A stretch of 64,000 bases of DNA from Comamonas testosteroni TK102. Its GTDB lineage: Bacteria; Pseudomonadota; Gammaproteobacteria; Burkholderiales; Burkholderiaceae_C. Position 1 is the first letter of the stretch. Every line of letters starts with the position of its first letter. This document shows, one piece after another, positions 25,132-32,645 of this stretch. The notes below the pieces were generated by a model that made no database searches, was not told the DNA's origin, and was given only the letters and a program-made list of their open reading frames with translations. The stretch is from assembly GCF_000739375.1 (NCBI RefSeq), contig NZ_CP006704.1, positions 992,001 through 1,056,000 of the forward strand, given 5' to 3'. The position numbers were made by a program, and so were the translations under genes.

Positions 25132-26526
25132 TCACAGAGCGGGCTTTTGTCCCACGCTCAGCTGCAACTCGACCGTGGCGGTCGCCAGGTCCGCTTGGGC
25201 CTGCAGATAGTTTTGATAGGCTTCATCGGCCGAGTACTGCGCCGATAACAGCTCCAGCAGCGAGGCCGCGCCCTGGCGATAGGAGAGGCGCATGCCCTCC
25301 AGCACTTTCTGTGCATCGGCCAGCACGCCGTTGCGGTAGCGCTGCACGTTCTCGCGGGCAGACATGAAGCGCAGCTGTGCGGCGCGTACCTCGGCCTCGG
25401 TCTTGTAGCGGGCATGGTCCAGCTCCAGCATGGCCTGGGTCACCTCGGCTTCGGCCTGGATCAAGGCCCCCTTGTTCAGTCGCGAGAGCGGCAGCGGCAC
25501 GCTGATCCCAACCTTGAACATGCGCGAGCGCACGGCTGCGTCATAAGGATCTCCATCGCTGCCTAGCCCGGCCGGATGACCGGGCGTGCGCGCTACGCCC
25601 ACCGACACCGTGGGATTGACCCAGCGCTCTGCCTGGGCCAGATCGACCTTGTCACGGGCGTTGGCCAGCGTGGCTTCGGCGATGCGTATGGCATCGCGGG
25701 CGCGCAAGGCCTTTGGCAGCAGGCTTTGCAGGTCATCGCCCTGTGAGAAAGGTGTGAAATCGCAAAACAGGCGTACTTCTTCCTGAGCAGCTCCCAACGC
25801 CTCGGCCAGACGGCCACCCAGCGGGACTGACAGCGCCAGCATGGCCGCCTCGACATCGGCGCGGGCCGAGGTCACGTCGGCCGCGAACTGGTTGCGTTCA
25901 ACACGAGATTGCAGCAACTCCACGCCACCCACATCACCCGCCTTGCGGCGCACTTCGTTGGCTTGCACCACATCGCTGAGAGCCTTCAGTGTCTGCTCCT
26001 TGCGCTTGAGCACCTCGCGGCTGCGACAGGCCTCAGCGAAGGCGGTGGCAGCATTGCTGAACAGCGTGTTGCGAAATCCTTCAAGCTCGGCCTGTGTCAG
26101 TTGAGCCTGGCTTTTGGCCGCGCGAATGCGGGCATTGCGCTTGCCACCAGTCTCCATTTCCCAGCTCAGGGTGGGCGTAAAGGTTGTGGGGCGGGGCTCA
26201 CCGGTGTGTATGCGCTCGCGTTCCCATTCAAGGGACAACTCGGGATCGGGACGCAAGCCGGCTATGCCAATCTGGGCCTCGGCGGCAGTGATGGTGGTTT
26301 TCTGGGCTTTGAGTTCCAGGCTGTGGGATTCCACGGCCTGCAGGTAGTCGGCAAAGTGCACGGACTGTGGAGGCTGGGCACTGACCGGTGCTGGGGGCGT
26401 TGCCGGTTCGCTCGCGGCGAGCGTCGATGGCCCGGCCAGTGTGGCCATGGTGCAGGCCAGGCCAAGGCTGCCCAGGGACAGTCGGAGCGCCTGGGTCAGT
26501 GGGGCGTGGATGTAGACAAAACGCAT
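25132..26526 (-). CDS. czcC: CzcC-like outer-membrane efflux factor
   Basis: The 464-aa product has a signal peptide (LGLACTMATLAGPSTLAAS) and two TolC-type outer-membrane efflux repeats. They are rich in long amphipathic helices such as RNTLFSNAATAFAEACRSREVLKRKEQTL and AEATLANARDKVDLAQAERWVNPT. The family forms the trimeric outer-membrane duct of RND pumps. The start ATG 26526 has GAGG upstream. A longer open frame to 27186 runs antiparallel to nothing but lies within czcA in another frame and is rejected. It is 17 bp downstream of the pump gene, in the order czcB-czcA-czcC rather than the CBA order of the classic czc locus. Confidence 0.9.
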   Translation of the reverse strand: MRFVYIHAPLTQALRLSLGSLGLACTMATLAGPSTLAASEPATPPAPVSAQPPQSVHFADYLQAVESHSLELKAQKTTITAAEAQIGIAGLRPDPELSLEWERERIHTGEPRPTTFTPTLSWEMETGGKRNARIRAAKSQAQLTQAELEGFRNTLFSNAATAFAEACRSREVLKRKEQTLKALSDVVQANEVRRKAGDVGGVELLQSRVERNQFAADVTSARADVEAAMLALSVPLGGRLAEALGAAQEEVRLFCDFTPFSQGDDLQSLLPKALRARDAIRIAEATLANARDKVDLAQAERWVNPTVSVGVARTPGHPAGLGSDGDPYDAAVRSRMFKVGISVPLPLSRLNKGALIQAEAEVTQAMLELDHARYKTEAEVRAAQLRFMSARENVQRYRNGVLADAQKVLEGMRLSYRQGAASLLELLSAQYSADEAYQNYLQAQADLATATVELQLSVGQKPAL

Positions 26527-26543
26527 GGGAGACCTCGCTGGCT

Positions 26544-29500
26544 TCAATGTCCGGTGTGGGGTTGCTCGGGGTGGTCTGCAGAGGCTTGTGTGTCCAGCAG
26601 GTCCCAGTCGATGTCGCCTTGGTTCGCAGCGCCGGCAGCGCGGCGCTGTGCCCGGCGCTCCGTCCACGCTTCGACCGCGTAGTAGATCGAGGGCAGCAGT
26701 AGCAGGGTCAGCGCGGTGGCACTGGTCAGGCCGTAGACCACCACCGTGGCCAGCGGGCGCTGCACATCGCTGCCCAGATCGGTCGCGAGCATGGCCGGCA
26801 TCAGGCCAAAGGCGGCCACGGCTGCCGTCATCAGCACCGGACGCATGCGGTTGACTGCGCCCTCGATCACGGCCTCGCGCAGCGCCAGGCCTGCTTCCCG
26901 GCGCAATCGGTTGATCTGCGACACCAGCAGCACACCCGAGAGCACGGCCACACCGAACAGGGCGATGAAGCCCACGGCACTGGAGACATTCAGCGTCATG
27001 CCGCGCAGGTGCAGACCGGCCAGACCGCCAATCATGGCCAGAGGCACTGTGGCAAGCACCATCAGCGGCTGGCGCAGATTGCCGAAAGCACCAAACAGCA
27101 GCACCAGCATCAGGCTCAGCGTCAAAGGCAGGATCAGCGCCATTCGAGCCTCGGCGCGCTGCAGGTTTTCGAACTGGCCACCCCATTCCAGGCGGATGTG
27201 TTGCGGGTCTAACTGGATTTCTCGGTCGATGGTGGCATGTGCCTCGTCCAGAAAGCTGGCCAGGTCGCGGCCGCGGACGTTGAGCTTGACCAGAATGTGG
27301 CGTTCACCGCCTTCGCGCACGATCACGCTCTGGCCCTGGGTGGTGGAGATGCGTGCCACATCGGCCAGTGGCACCCGGGCACCGTTGGAGGAGCTCAGGC
27401 GAAGCTGGGAGATGGCGTCAACGCTGCCCCTGGCCGCCGGTGTGAAGCGCACGGCGATGTCGTAGCTTTTCTCGCCCACGTACAGATCGCCAATGCTGGC
27501 GCCGCCGATGCCGGTGGAGATCAGCTGGGCGACGTCGGCGGCGTTGACGCCCAGGCGGGCGGCAGCAGCACGGTCCAGCTCTATGCGCAGATTGGGCAGC
27601 GGCGGCTCGATGTCCACGGCCACATCGGCGGCACCTGGCACGGTCTTGAGCAGCGCTACCAGTTGATCGGCCACGCGGCGGTCATGGTCCAGGTCGTCGC
27701 CGAAGACCTTGAGTGTCAAGTCGCTATGGGCGCCTGAGAGCTTGTCCTGCACGCCGTCGATCATGGGCTGCATAAAGCCTACGCTGTAGCCCGGCATGCG
27801 GGCAAAGCGTGCTTCCATATGGCTGATCAGCTCCTGCTTGGTCCAGCCGGATTTCCAGCTCTTGTAGGGGTGCAGGCCTACGCTGGCCTCGATGTGAGAA
27901 GGAGTCCAGTAGTCGGTGCCGTCGTCATTGCGCCCGGTCTGGGTGACCACATAGGACACCTCGGGGAACTCGCGTGCTGCGCTGCGCAGCTCGTCCGCCA
28001 TATGCTGGGCCTTGCTCAGTGTGATGCCGGGGGGCAATTGCACCTGCAGCCAGATGGAGCCTTCGTCCAGATAGGGCAGAAAGTCACGGCCGATGGTTGC
28101 TCCGAGGCCCAGCAGCGTCAACAGGGCCACGCTCAAGGTGACCGCCCACCAGCGACCCTGACCTACGGCGCGTTGCAGAAACCGTCCGTAACGTGTTTCC
28201 ATTCTGTGCAGCACCGGGTTGTGGAAGATCTTGCGCGGATGGCGGAAAGCCAGCCAGGCCAGTGCCGGTGTCAGCAACAGGGCCACGGCCAGCGCACCGG
28301 CCAGCGCTGCAGACACGGCACTGGCCATCGGTGCGAACAGCTTGTATTCGATGCGCTCAAAAGCGAACAGTGGCAGATAGGCTGTGGCGATTACGCACAT
28401 GCCGAAGAAAATGGGGCGGGCTACTTGCAAGGTGGCCGTGATCGCATCGCGTGGTGACAGTGGCCGACCGGCGCGCTGCTCACGCAGGCGCAGCATCCCT
28501 TCGACGACCACGACGGCCCCGTCCACCAAAATGCCGAAGTCGATGGCACCCAGCGACAGCAGATTGGCGGGGATGCGGGCGTGGTGCATGAAGACAAAGG
28601 CCAGCAGCAGCGACATGGGAATGGTCAGTGCCACGATCATTGCGGCGCGTGGGCTGCCCAGGAATAGCAGCAGCACCAAGGTGACGACCACCAGGCCTTC
28701 TATCAGCGTGTGGCCGACGGTGTCTATGGTGCGATCGATCAGTGTGGAACGGTCCAGATAGGGAACAACCTTGACATCGGCAGGCAGCAGACGGCCATTG
28801 AGTTCATCGACGGCGGCATGGATGCCTTGTAGTGCCTGAGAAGGGTTGGTGTCCTTGAGCAGCAGCACAATGCCGCTGACGGCATCGCTGTCATCGTCCT
28901 TGCCCAGCACGCCGCGGCGCTCCACTTCCCCATAGATCAAACGGCCCAGGTCCTTGACCAGCACCGGCACGCCGTCCTTGCTGGCCTTGACCACCACCTG
29001 GCCCATGTCCTCCAGCGAACGCAGCAGACCGACACCGCGAATCACATAGGAAACTTCACCGCGGTCCAGCACGCTGCCGCCACCGCTGGCATTGTTGGCA
29101 TTGATGGCCTCCACCACCTCGGCAAGCGTCACGCCGTATTGCAGCAGGCGCTGAGGGGCCAGCTCCAGCATGTACTGCGTGGTCAGGCCGCCGAAATTGG
29201 TCACATCCGCTACGCCTGCCGCTTTTTTGAGCCGGGGAATCACGGTCCAGCTCTGCAGCTCGGACAGCTCGCGAAGACTGCGGACAGGGCTTTCCAGTGT
29301 GTAGCGGTAGACCTCGCCGGTCGGCGAGCTGTAAGGGTCCAGCTCAGCCTTGGCCTCATAGGGCAGGTTGACCTCGTTGATGCGTTCCTGCAGGCGTTGG
29401 CGCGCCCAGTAGCCGTCCACGCCGTCCTCAAACACCACGGTGATCAGCGACAGCGCAAACAGGCTGCGCGAGCGCAGCACATGCATGCCCGGCGTGGCCA

Positions 29501-29720
29501 GCAAGGCGCGCTCCAGTGGCACGGTGATCTGTTGTTCGATTTCCTCGGCCGCCAGCCCTGGCACCTGGACCACGATCTGGGAAGTGGTATCGGCGATGTC
29601 GGGATAGGCCTCGATGGGCAGTTGCTTCCAGCTGAATGCACCATACAGTGCGGCGAAGGCGAATACCAGCCAGACCAGGTTGCGCCGCTGAAAGCACAGG
29701 GAGACAAAACGCTCAATCAT
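26544..29720 (-). CDS. czcA: CzcA-type heavy-metal RND efflux pump
   Basis: The 1058-aa protein is a full-length HME-RND pump. It shows the 12-TM plan with two large periplasmic loops, an N-terminal VWLVFAFAALYGAFSWKQLPIEAYPDI, and the proton-relay motif in TM4, DFGILVDGAVVVVEG, close to the DFG-x3-DGA-x4-EN of Co/Zn/Cd exporters. It works with CzcB and CzcC, using proton influx to move divalent cations from the periplasm or cytosol to the outside. The exact metal cannot be set from sequence alone. The C-terminus is hydrophilic and slightly His-poor. Its start overlaps the end of czcB by 8 bp. Confidence 0.93.
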   Translation of the reverse strand: MIERFVSLCFQRRNLVWLVFAFAALYGAFSWKQLPIEAYPDIADTTSQIVVQVPGLAAEEIEQQITVPLERALLATPGMHVLRSRSLFALSLITVVFEDGVDGYWARQRLQERINEVNLPYEAKAELDPYSSPTGEVYRYTLESPVRSLRELSELQSWTVIPRLKKAAGVADVTNFGGLTTQYMLELAPQRLLQYGVTLAEVVEAINANNASGGGSVLDRGEVSYVIRGVGLLRSLEDMGQVVVKASKDGVPVLVKDLGRLIYGEVERRGVLGKDDDSDAVSGIVLLLKDTNPSQALQGIHAAVDELNGRLLPADVKVVPYLDRSTLIDRTIDTVGHTLIEGLVVVTLVLLLFLGSPRAAMIVALTIPMSLLLAFVFMHHARIPANLLSLGAIDFGILVDGAVVVVEGMLRLREQRAGRPLSPRDAITATLQVARPIFFGMCVIATAYLPLFAFERIEYKLFAPMASAVSAALAGALAVALLLTPALAWLAFRHPRKIFHNPVLHRMETRYGRFLQRAVGQGRWWAVTLSVALLTLLGLGATIGRDFLPYLDEGSIWLQVQLPPGITLSKAQHMADELRSAAREFPEVSYVVTQTGRNDDGTDYWTPSHIEASVGLHPYKSWKSGWTKQELISHMEARFARMPGYSVGFMQPMIDGVQDKLSGAHSDLTLKVFGDDLDHDRRVADQLVALLKTVPGAADVAVDIEPPLPNLRIELDRAAAARLGVNAADVAQLISTGIGGASIGDLYVGEKSYDIAVRFTPAARGSVDAISQLRLSSSNGARVPLADVARISTTQGQSVIVREGGERHILVKLNVRGRDLASFLDEAHATIDREIQLDPQHIRLEWGGQFENLQRAEARMALILPLTLSLMLVLLFGAFGNLRQPLMVLATVPLAMIGGLAGLHLRGMTLNVSSAVGFIALFGVAVLSGVLLVSQINRLRREAGLALREAVIEGAVNRMRPVLMTAAVAAFGLMPAMLATDLGSDVQRPLATVVVYGLTSATALTLLLLPSIYYAVEAWTERRAQRRAAGAANQGDIDWDLLDTQASADHPEQPHTGH

Positions 29721-30846
29721 GGAAGAGCACTCCTCCGTTGACGACCACGCGCTCGCCCGGCTTCAGACCTGCGCTGATTTCTACCTGCTGGTCCTGCTGG
29801 GAGCCCACTTGCACATCACGCTGCACGAAGTGGCCGGCAGACTGCTCGACAAATACCCGGGTGCCCACGCTGCTTTGCAGCAGGGCCGAGACGGGCACCA
29901 CAGTTGCCTGGCGAGCCGGACCGTCAAAACGCACCTGGGCAAACATGCCGGGGAGCAGGCGCCCATCCTGGTTGTCGACGGCCACGCGCACTTTCACAGT
30001 GCGGGTTTCGAGATCCAGCAGCTCGCCCACATAGCGCACCTTGCCCTGCAGGGGCTGGTTCGGGTAGGCATTGAGAATGATGTGCGCGTTCTGTCCCACG
30101 CTGATGCTGGCCAGGTCACGCTCGGCCACGCTGGCGCTGAGCCAGACGGTGGACAGATCCGCCACGGTCATCACGGATTCGTTGATGTCGTTCCAGTAGC
30201 CGCCTTGTGCTCCGTTCATTTCTACGACGCGACCATTGATCGGTGAGCGCAGCACATAGTTGCCACGGCCACTGCCCTTGGCGGGAGCGCCCATCTGTGC
30301 CAGATGGGCCGTGACGGCTGCCATATCAGCTCGCGCTCTGGCCAGTTCTAGCTCGGCGGCTTCGTAGTCCTTGCGTGGAGCAATATCGGCTTCCAGCAGC
30401 AGCTTTTGACGATCGGCTTCGCGCTGGGCATGAATCATTGCGGCCTGGGCCTTTGCTTGGTCGGCGCGTACATTGGCCATATCGGCCGAGTCCATGGCGA
30501 ACAGCGGATCGCCCAGGTGCACGGTATCGCCAAGTACGCGGTGGATCTGCACCAGACGTCCGGGCAACGGAGGTGCCAGCTTCACCAGTTTCTCCGGCGC
30601 GGCTTCGATACTGGCTGGGGCAGTCACCGGTGTGGATAGATCGGCCAAGCCCACGACCTCCACCTGCAGCTTGCTCAGCAGAGGAGAGTTCGGGGGAACT
30701 TCGAGGATATTTCCCTGGCGGCGCAGTGCGGGCACTTCTGCAGGCCGGGAGTCGGTAGAGGCTGTATTGAGATCGCAGGCGCTGAGCAAGCTGCACAGGA
30801 GCAGGGCGGTGCCAGGTCGCGGCATGGCGGCCATACGGAAAGTCAT
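29713..30846 (-). CDS. czcB: CzcB-like membrane-fusion lipoprotein
   Basis: The 377-aa protein is a periplasmic adaptor of an RND pump. Its N-terminus is a lipoprotein signal with lipobox LLSAC. Next come a barrel-sandwich part (LVKLAPPLPGRLVQIHRVLGDTV), a helical hairpin (about 120-190), and the beta-barrel domain (VWLSASVAERDLASISVGQ, VRVAVDNQDG). The ATG at 30846 has AAGGAG seven bases upstream; the longer frame to 31059 has no such support. I see no His-rich metal-chelating N-terminal domain as in some CzcB proteins. It lies 70 bp downstream of the MgtE_N-like gene and overlaps czcA by 8 bp. Confidence 0.92.
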   Translation of the reverse strand: MTFRMAAMPRPGTALLLCSLLSACDLNTASTDSRPAEVPALRRQGNILEVPPNSPLLSKLQVEVVGLADLSTPVTAPASIEAAPEKLVKLAPPLPGRLVQIHRVLGDTVHLGDPLFAMDSADMANVRADQAKAQAAMIHAQREADRQKLLLEADIAPRKDYEAAELELARARADMAAVTAHLAQMGAPAKGSGRGNYVLRSPINGRVVEMNGAQGGYWNDINESVMTVADLSTVWLSASVAERDLASISVGQNAHIILNAYPNQPLQGKVRYVGELLDLETRTVKVRVAVDNQDGRLLPGMFAQVRFDGPARQATVVPVSALLQSSVGTRVFVEQSAGHFVQRDVQVGSQQDQQVEISAGLKPGERVVVNGGVLFHD

Positions 30847-30916
30847 GGGAGCTCCTTGCGGGAGAAGAAGGCGGCAAGAGCCGGCTTCACGTCGAGGGGG
30901 AATCGGCCCTGCAGAG

Positions 30917-31234
30917 TCAGGCTTGGATGTGCGCTGCGGTATCACCCCAGGCCAGCAGGTCCCAGCGTATGCGGCGGGGCGGATAGGGCGTGGCAACAGC
31001 GATTCCCAGCGGCAACAAGCTGTCGCACAGGTGGCGCGGCAGATGGCGCAGCACGGCATTGCGCTTGTCTTGAGGCAGCAGGCTCAGGGCATCGGCGGCA
31101 ACGCGAGGAGAGCAAAGTGCCAAGGCCTTGGCGAAAGAAGGCAGACCATGGGTTGCCAGTAGGTCGCGGACTTGGTGCACATTGCGCGACATCAGGGCGG
31201 CGCGCAGTGCGATGTTGAGTGGTTGACGGGTCAT
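30917..31234 (-). CDS. Small MgtE_N-like protein, 105 aa
   Basis: The protein has the repeating helical pattern of the MgtE N-terminal (MgtE_N) domain: IALRAALMSRNVHQVRDLLA, LPSFAKALALCSPRVAADAL, SLLPQDKRNAVLRHLPRHL. In MgtE this superhelix senses cytosolic Mg2+ and gates the channel. Here no CBS domains or membrane part follow, so the domain stands alone. It is the first full gene after the leader peptide and its ATG is hidden at the base of a 7-bp hairpin. A role as Mg2+ sensor or adaptor for a pump or MgtA is plausible but inferred. Confidence 0.7.
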   Translation of the reverse strand: MTRQPLNIALRAALMSRNVHQVRDLLATHGLPSFAKALALCSPRVAADALSLLPQDKRNAVLRHLPRHLCDSLLPLGIAVATPYPPRRIRWDLLAWGDTAAHIQA

Positions 31235-31236
31235 GG

Positions 31237-31270
31237 GGGGCTCACTGTCAATGCGGCGAGCGAGAGCCCC
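31237..31270 (-). promoter_or_regulatory. Hairpin that abuts the start of the MgtE_N-like gene
   Basis: GGGGCTC (31237-31243) and GAGCCCC (31264-31270) are perfect complements around a 20-nt loop. In the minus-strand transcript the hairpin falls between the leader-peptide stop (31285) and the next ATG (31234), and covers the place where a ribosome-binding site should be. It is a candidate translational switch. Confidence 0.5.
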
Positions 31271-31284
31271 TAGTCACAAAGGAA

Positions 31285-31392
31285 TCAGAGGTTCTCGAGC
31301 GGCAGCCGAACGGGTGGGACATGGCAGTGCTTTTGCCATGCGTGGGTCGGGAAAAGGGCGGTGCACAAGCACCTATGAGGGTCGGGTTCCAT
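31285..31392 (-). CDS. MgtL-like leader peptide (MEPDP...), 35 aa
   Basis: A 35-codon frame begins MEPDPHRC and ends PLENL-stop. Its ATG has a GGAG ribosome-binding site eight bases upstream. Enterobacterial MgtL, the leader peptide of mgtA, starts with the same five residues MEPDP; in MgtL the EPDP stretch destabilises the ribosome when Mg2+ is low, which changes the RNA structure so that mgtA is transcribed. The rest of this peptide is different from MgtL, longer, and has three Cys and several Pro. It lies 50 bp before the first gene of a series that contains mgtA and mgtC, which makes chance unlikely. The mechanism here is inferred. Confidence 0.65.
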   Translation of the reverse strand: MEPDPHRCLCTALFPTHAWQKHCHVPPVRLPLENL

Positions 31393-31511
31393 AGACGTTT
31401 CTCCGTGGGATGGATAGACGTCAAGCAGTGCTGAGAAGCGATTGCTTGAGCGATGGGGGTGATTCTCTGGATTCCCCGTAGCAGCGTCTAGCCGCTTTTG
31501 GGAAGGAGCGG

Positions 31512-31527
31512 CTATACCTTGGTATAG
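31512..31527. promoter_or_regulatory. Palindrome CTATACC-TT-GGTATAG
   Basis: Two perfect 7-bp arms are separated by 2 bp, some 120 bp upstream of the leader peptide. The position suits an operator for the operon. No regulator can be named; MerR-type and PadR-type operators have comparable layout. Confidence 0.4.
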
Positions 31528-32323
31528 ATGCGGCTGCGACAGACGGCTTGCCAAGGCAACGGCGCTGAATGGCGACAACTTTGCCGGTGAGTTCCAGGGC
31601 AGCGCCAAGGGGCTGACTGGCGCGCGGCCTTGATTTGCATCGGGCCGGGCTCCCCCAAAAGCCGCAGCAGCACGGCACCAGCCTGCGACGGCGCATATGG
31701 CGCCACTGTCCATCCACCGCAAATACCGAAGCCGGTGCGCCGCAGGCGCATGAGCCGCTCAACCAAGCCGACGGTTCACGTCAGCAAGGATGCGCGCAAG
31801 TGCACGAGGGTGATGTCGTGCCGAGTGTTTACGCCTGTGAGGCTTCCATAGGTTGTGCCGGTTGTTCATCCGGATGGTCTTGAGCGACTGGCAGTCGCCA
31901 CACACTCCGTGCGCGCATTGCCCTTCGCGCCATGCATTGCAGCGGGAAGATGCACGAAGCCGTCGCATTCCTGCACAACCGGGCGGCGCACAACGCAAGG
32001 CTGGGCAGGCGCATTGATAACCGGCAGCACCACTGCCACTGGCACAGAACGCACAGCAGCAGCGGCCATATCGATCCATGTCCAGACGCAAATCTGCAAA
32101 TAGGCACTTGAAGCTACTCACCGACTCATCCAGGCAAGGGCTCCTGCCCATGACGGGAGGAGCGTGGCTTGCCTACACGGCCGGCTGTCGGAGAGCGAGA
32201 GATGGTGCCAACTGGTCGTCAACAGCATTGCAGACTGCTGCGGACGCAGAGCAGGCCTGTGGTTGCCAAGTGGTCGACTTGCATTCCGCTGCCGGGACGG
32301 CGCTGCCCTGTCCGTATAGTTGA
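31528..32323. other. Gene-poor edge of the 16-32 kb segment
   Basis: I see no complete gene in these 796 bases. On the minus strand a short reading ARHHPRALARILADVNRRLG near 31760-31820 looks protein-like and could be the remains of a transposase or other gene, without firm match. The stretch ends at the second tRNA-like attachment sequence. Confidence 0.5.
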
Positions 32324-32370
32324 GACTCATCGTCCCTTGATCGTCGTTTCAAGCCCGCCACACCCTGCCA
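32324..32370 (+). repeat. Second, degraded copy of the tRNA 3'-end attachment site
   Basis: These 47 bases align without gaps to 15989-16035, with 39 identical positions. Both begin GACTCAT and end in CCA. As with the first copy there is no 5' tRNA half. A hairpin terminator follows it. The mismatches disturb the T arm, so it is an old attachment relic and not a tRNA. It marks the probable right end of an older element that spans 16036-32370. Confidence 0.7.
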
Positions 32371-32379
32371 GACTGCATG

Positions 32380-32413
32380 AAAGCCTGCCGTCTTCATCAA
32401 TGACAGGCTTTTT
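32380..32413 (+). terminator. Terminator-like hairpin after attachment relic
   Basis: AAAGCCTG and CAGGCTTT pair over 8 bp with a 16-nt loop, followed by TTTTC. The position after the tRNA-like fragment repeats the arrangement at 16046-16075. Confidence 0.6.
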
Positions 32414-32486
32414 CTTTGCCGGGTGCGAAAAAGTTGCCAGATTTGCCCGGGCAGCGGTTTTTGCGCTGCTACAATACAACCCTGTT

Positions 32487-32563
32487 GCGGCTGTAGCTCA
32501 GCTGGATAGAGTACTTGGCTACGAACCAAGGGGTCGTGGGTTCGATTCCTGCCAGCCGCACCA
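32487..32563 (+). tRNA. tRNA-Arg (ACG)
   Basis: The 77-nt cloverleaf includes the CCA end. The acceptor arms are GCGGCTG and CAGCCGC. The anticodon stem is CTTGG/CCAAG around CTACGAA with anticodon ACG (read as ICG). The T arm is GTGGG-TTCGATT-CCTGC. A strong terminator follows 10 bp later. It is intact and outside the island repeats, so it marks the start of normal chromosome. Confidence 0.97.
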
Positions 32564-32572
32564 CAAAACGTC

Positions 32573-32606
32573 AAACCTCAGAACTGCAAAGTTCTGAGGT
32601 TTTTTC
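32573..32606 (+). terminator. Terminator of tRNA-Arg
   Basis: A perfect 13-bp stem, AAACCTCAGAACT paired with its complement around GCAA, is followed by TTTTTTCG. It also reads as a terminator in the opposite direction and could serve the converging kinase gene. Confidence 0.92.
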
Positions 32607-32645
32607 GTTTTTACCCTCAGGTTTCCTGCGCGGTGCTGGGGCGCT

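Noticed and set aside
26527..27186. 5' extension of the CzcC-like gene to 27186
   Set aside because: The extension lies entirely in czcA in another frame; the signal peptide and ribosome-binding site place the start at 26526.
31393..31527. A Mg2+ M-box or other known riboswitch
   Set aside because: I could not recognise the conserved core; the EPDP peptide plus hairpin explains the leader better.
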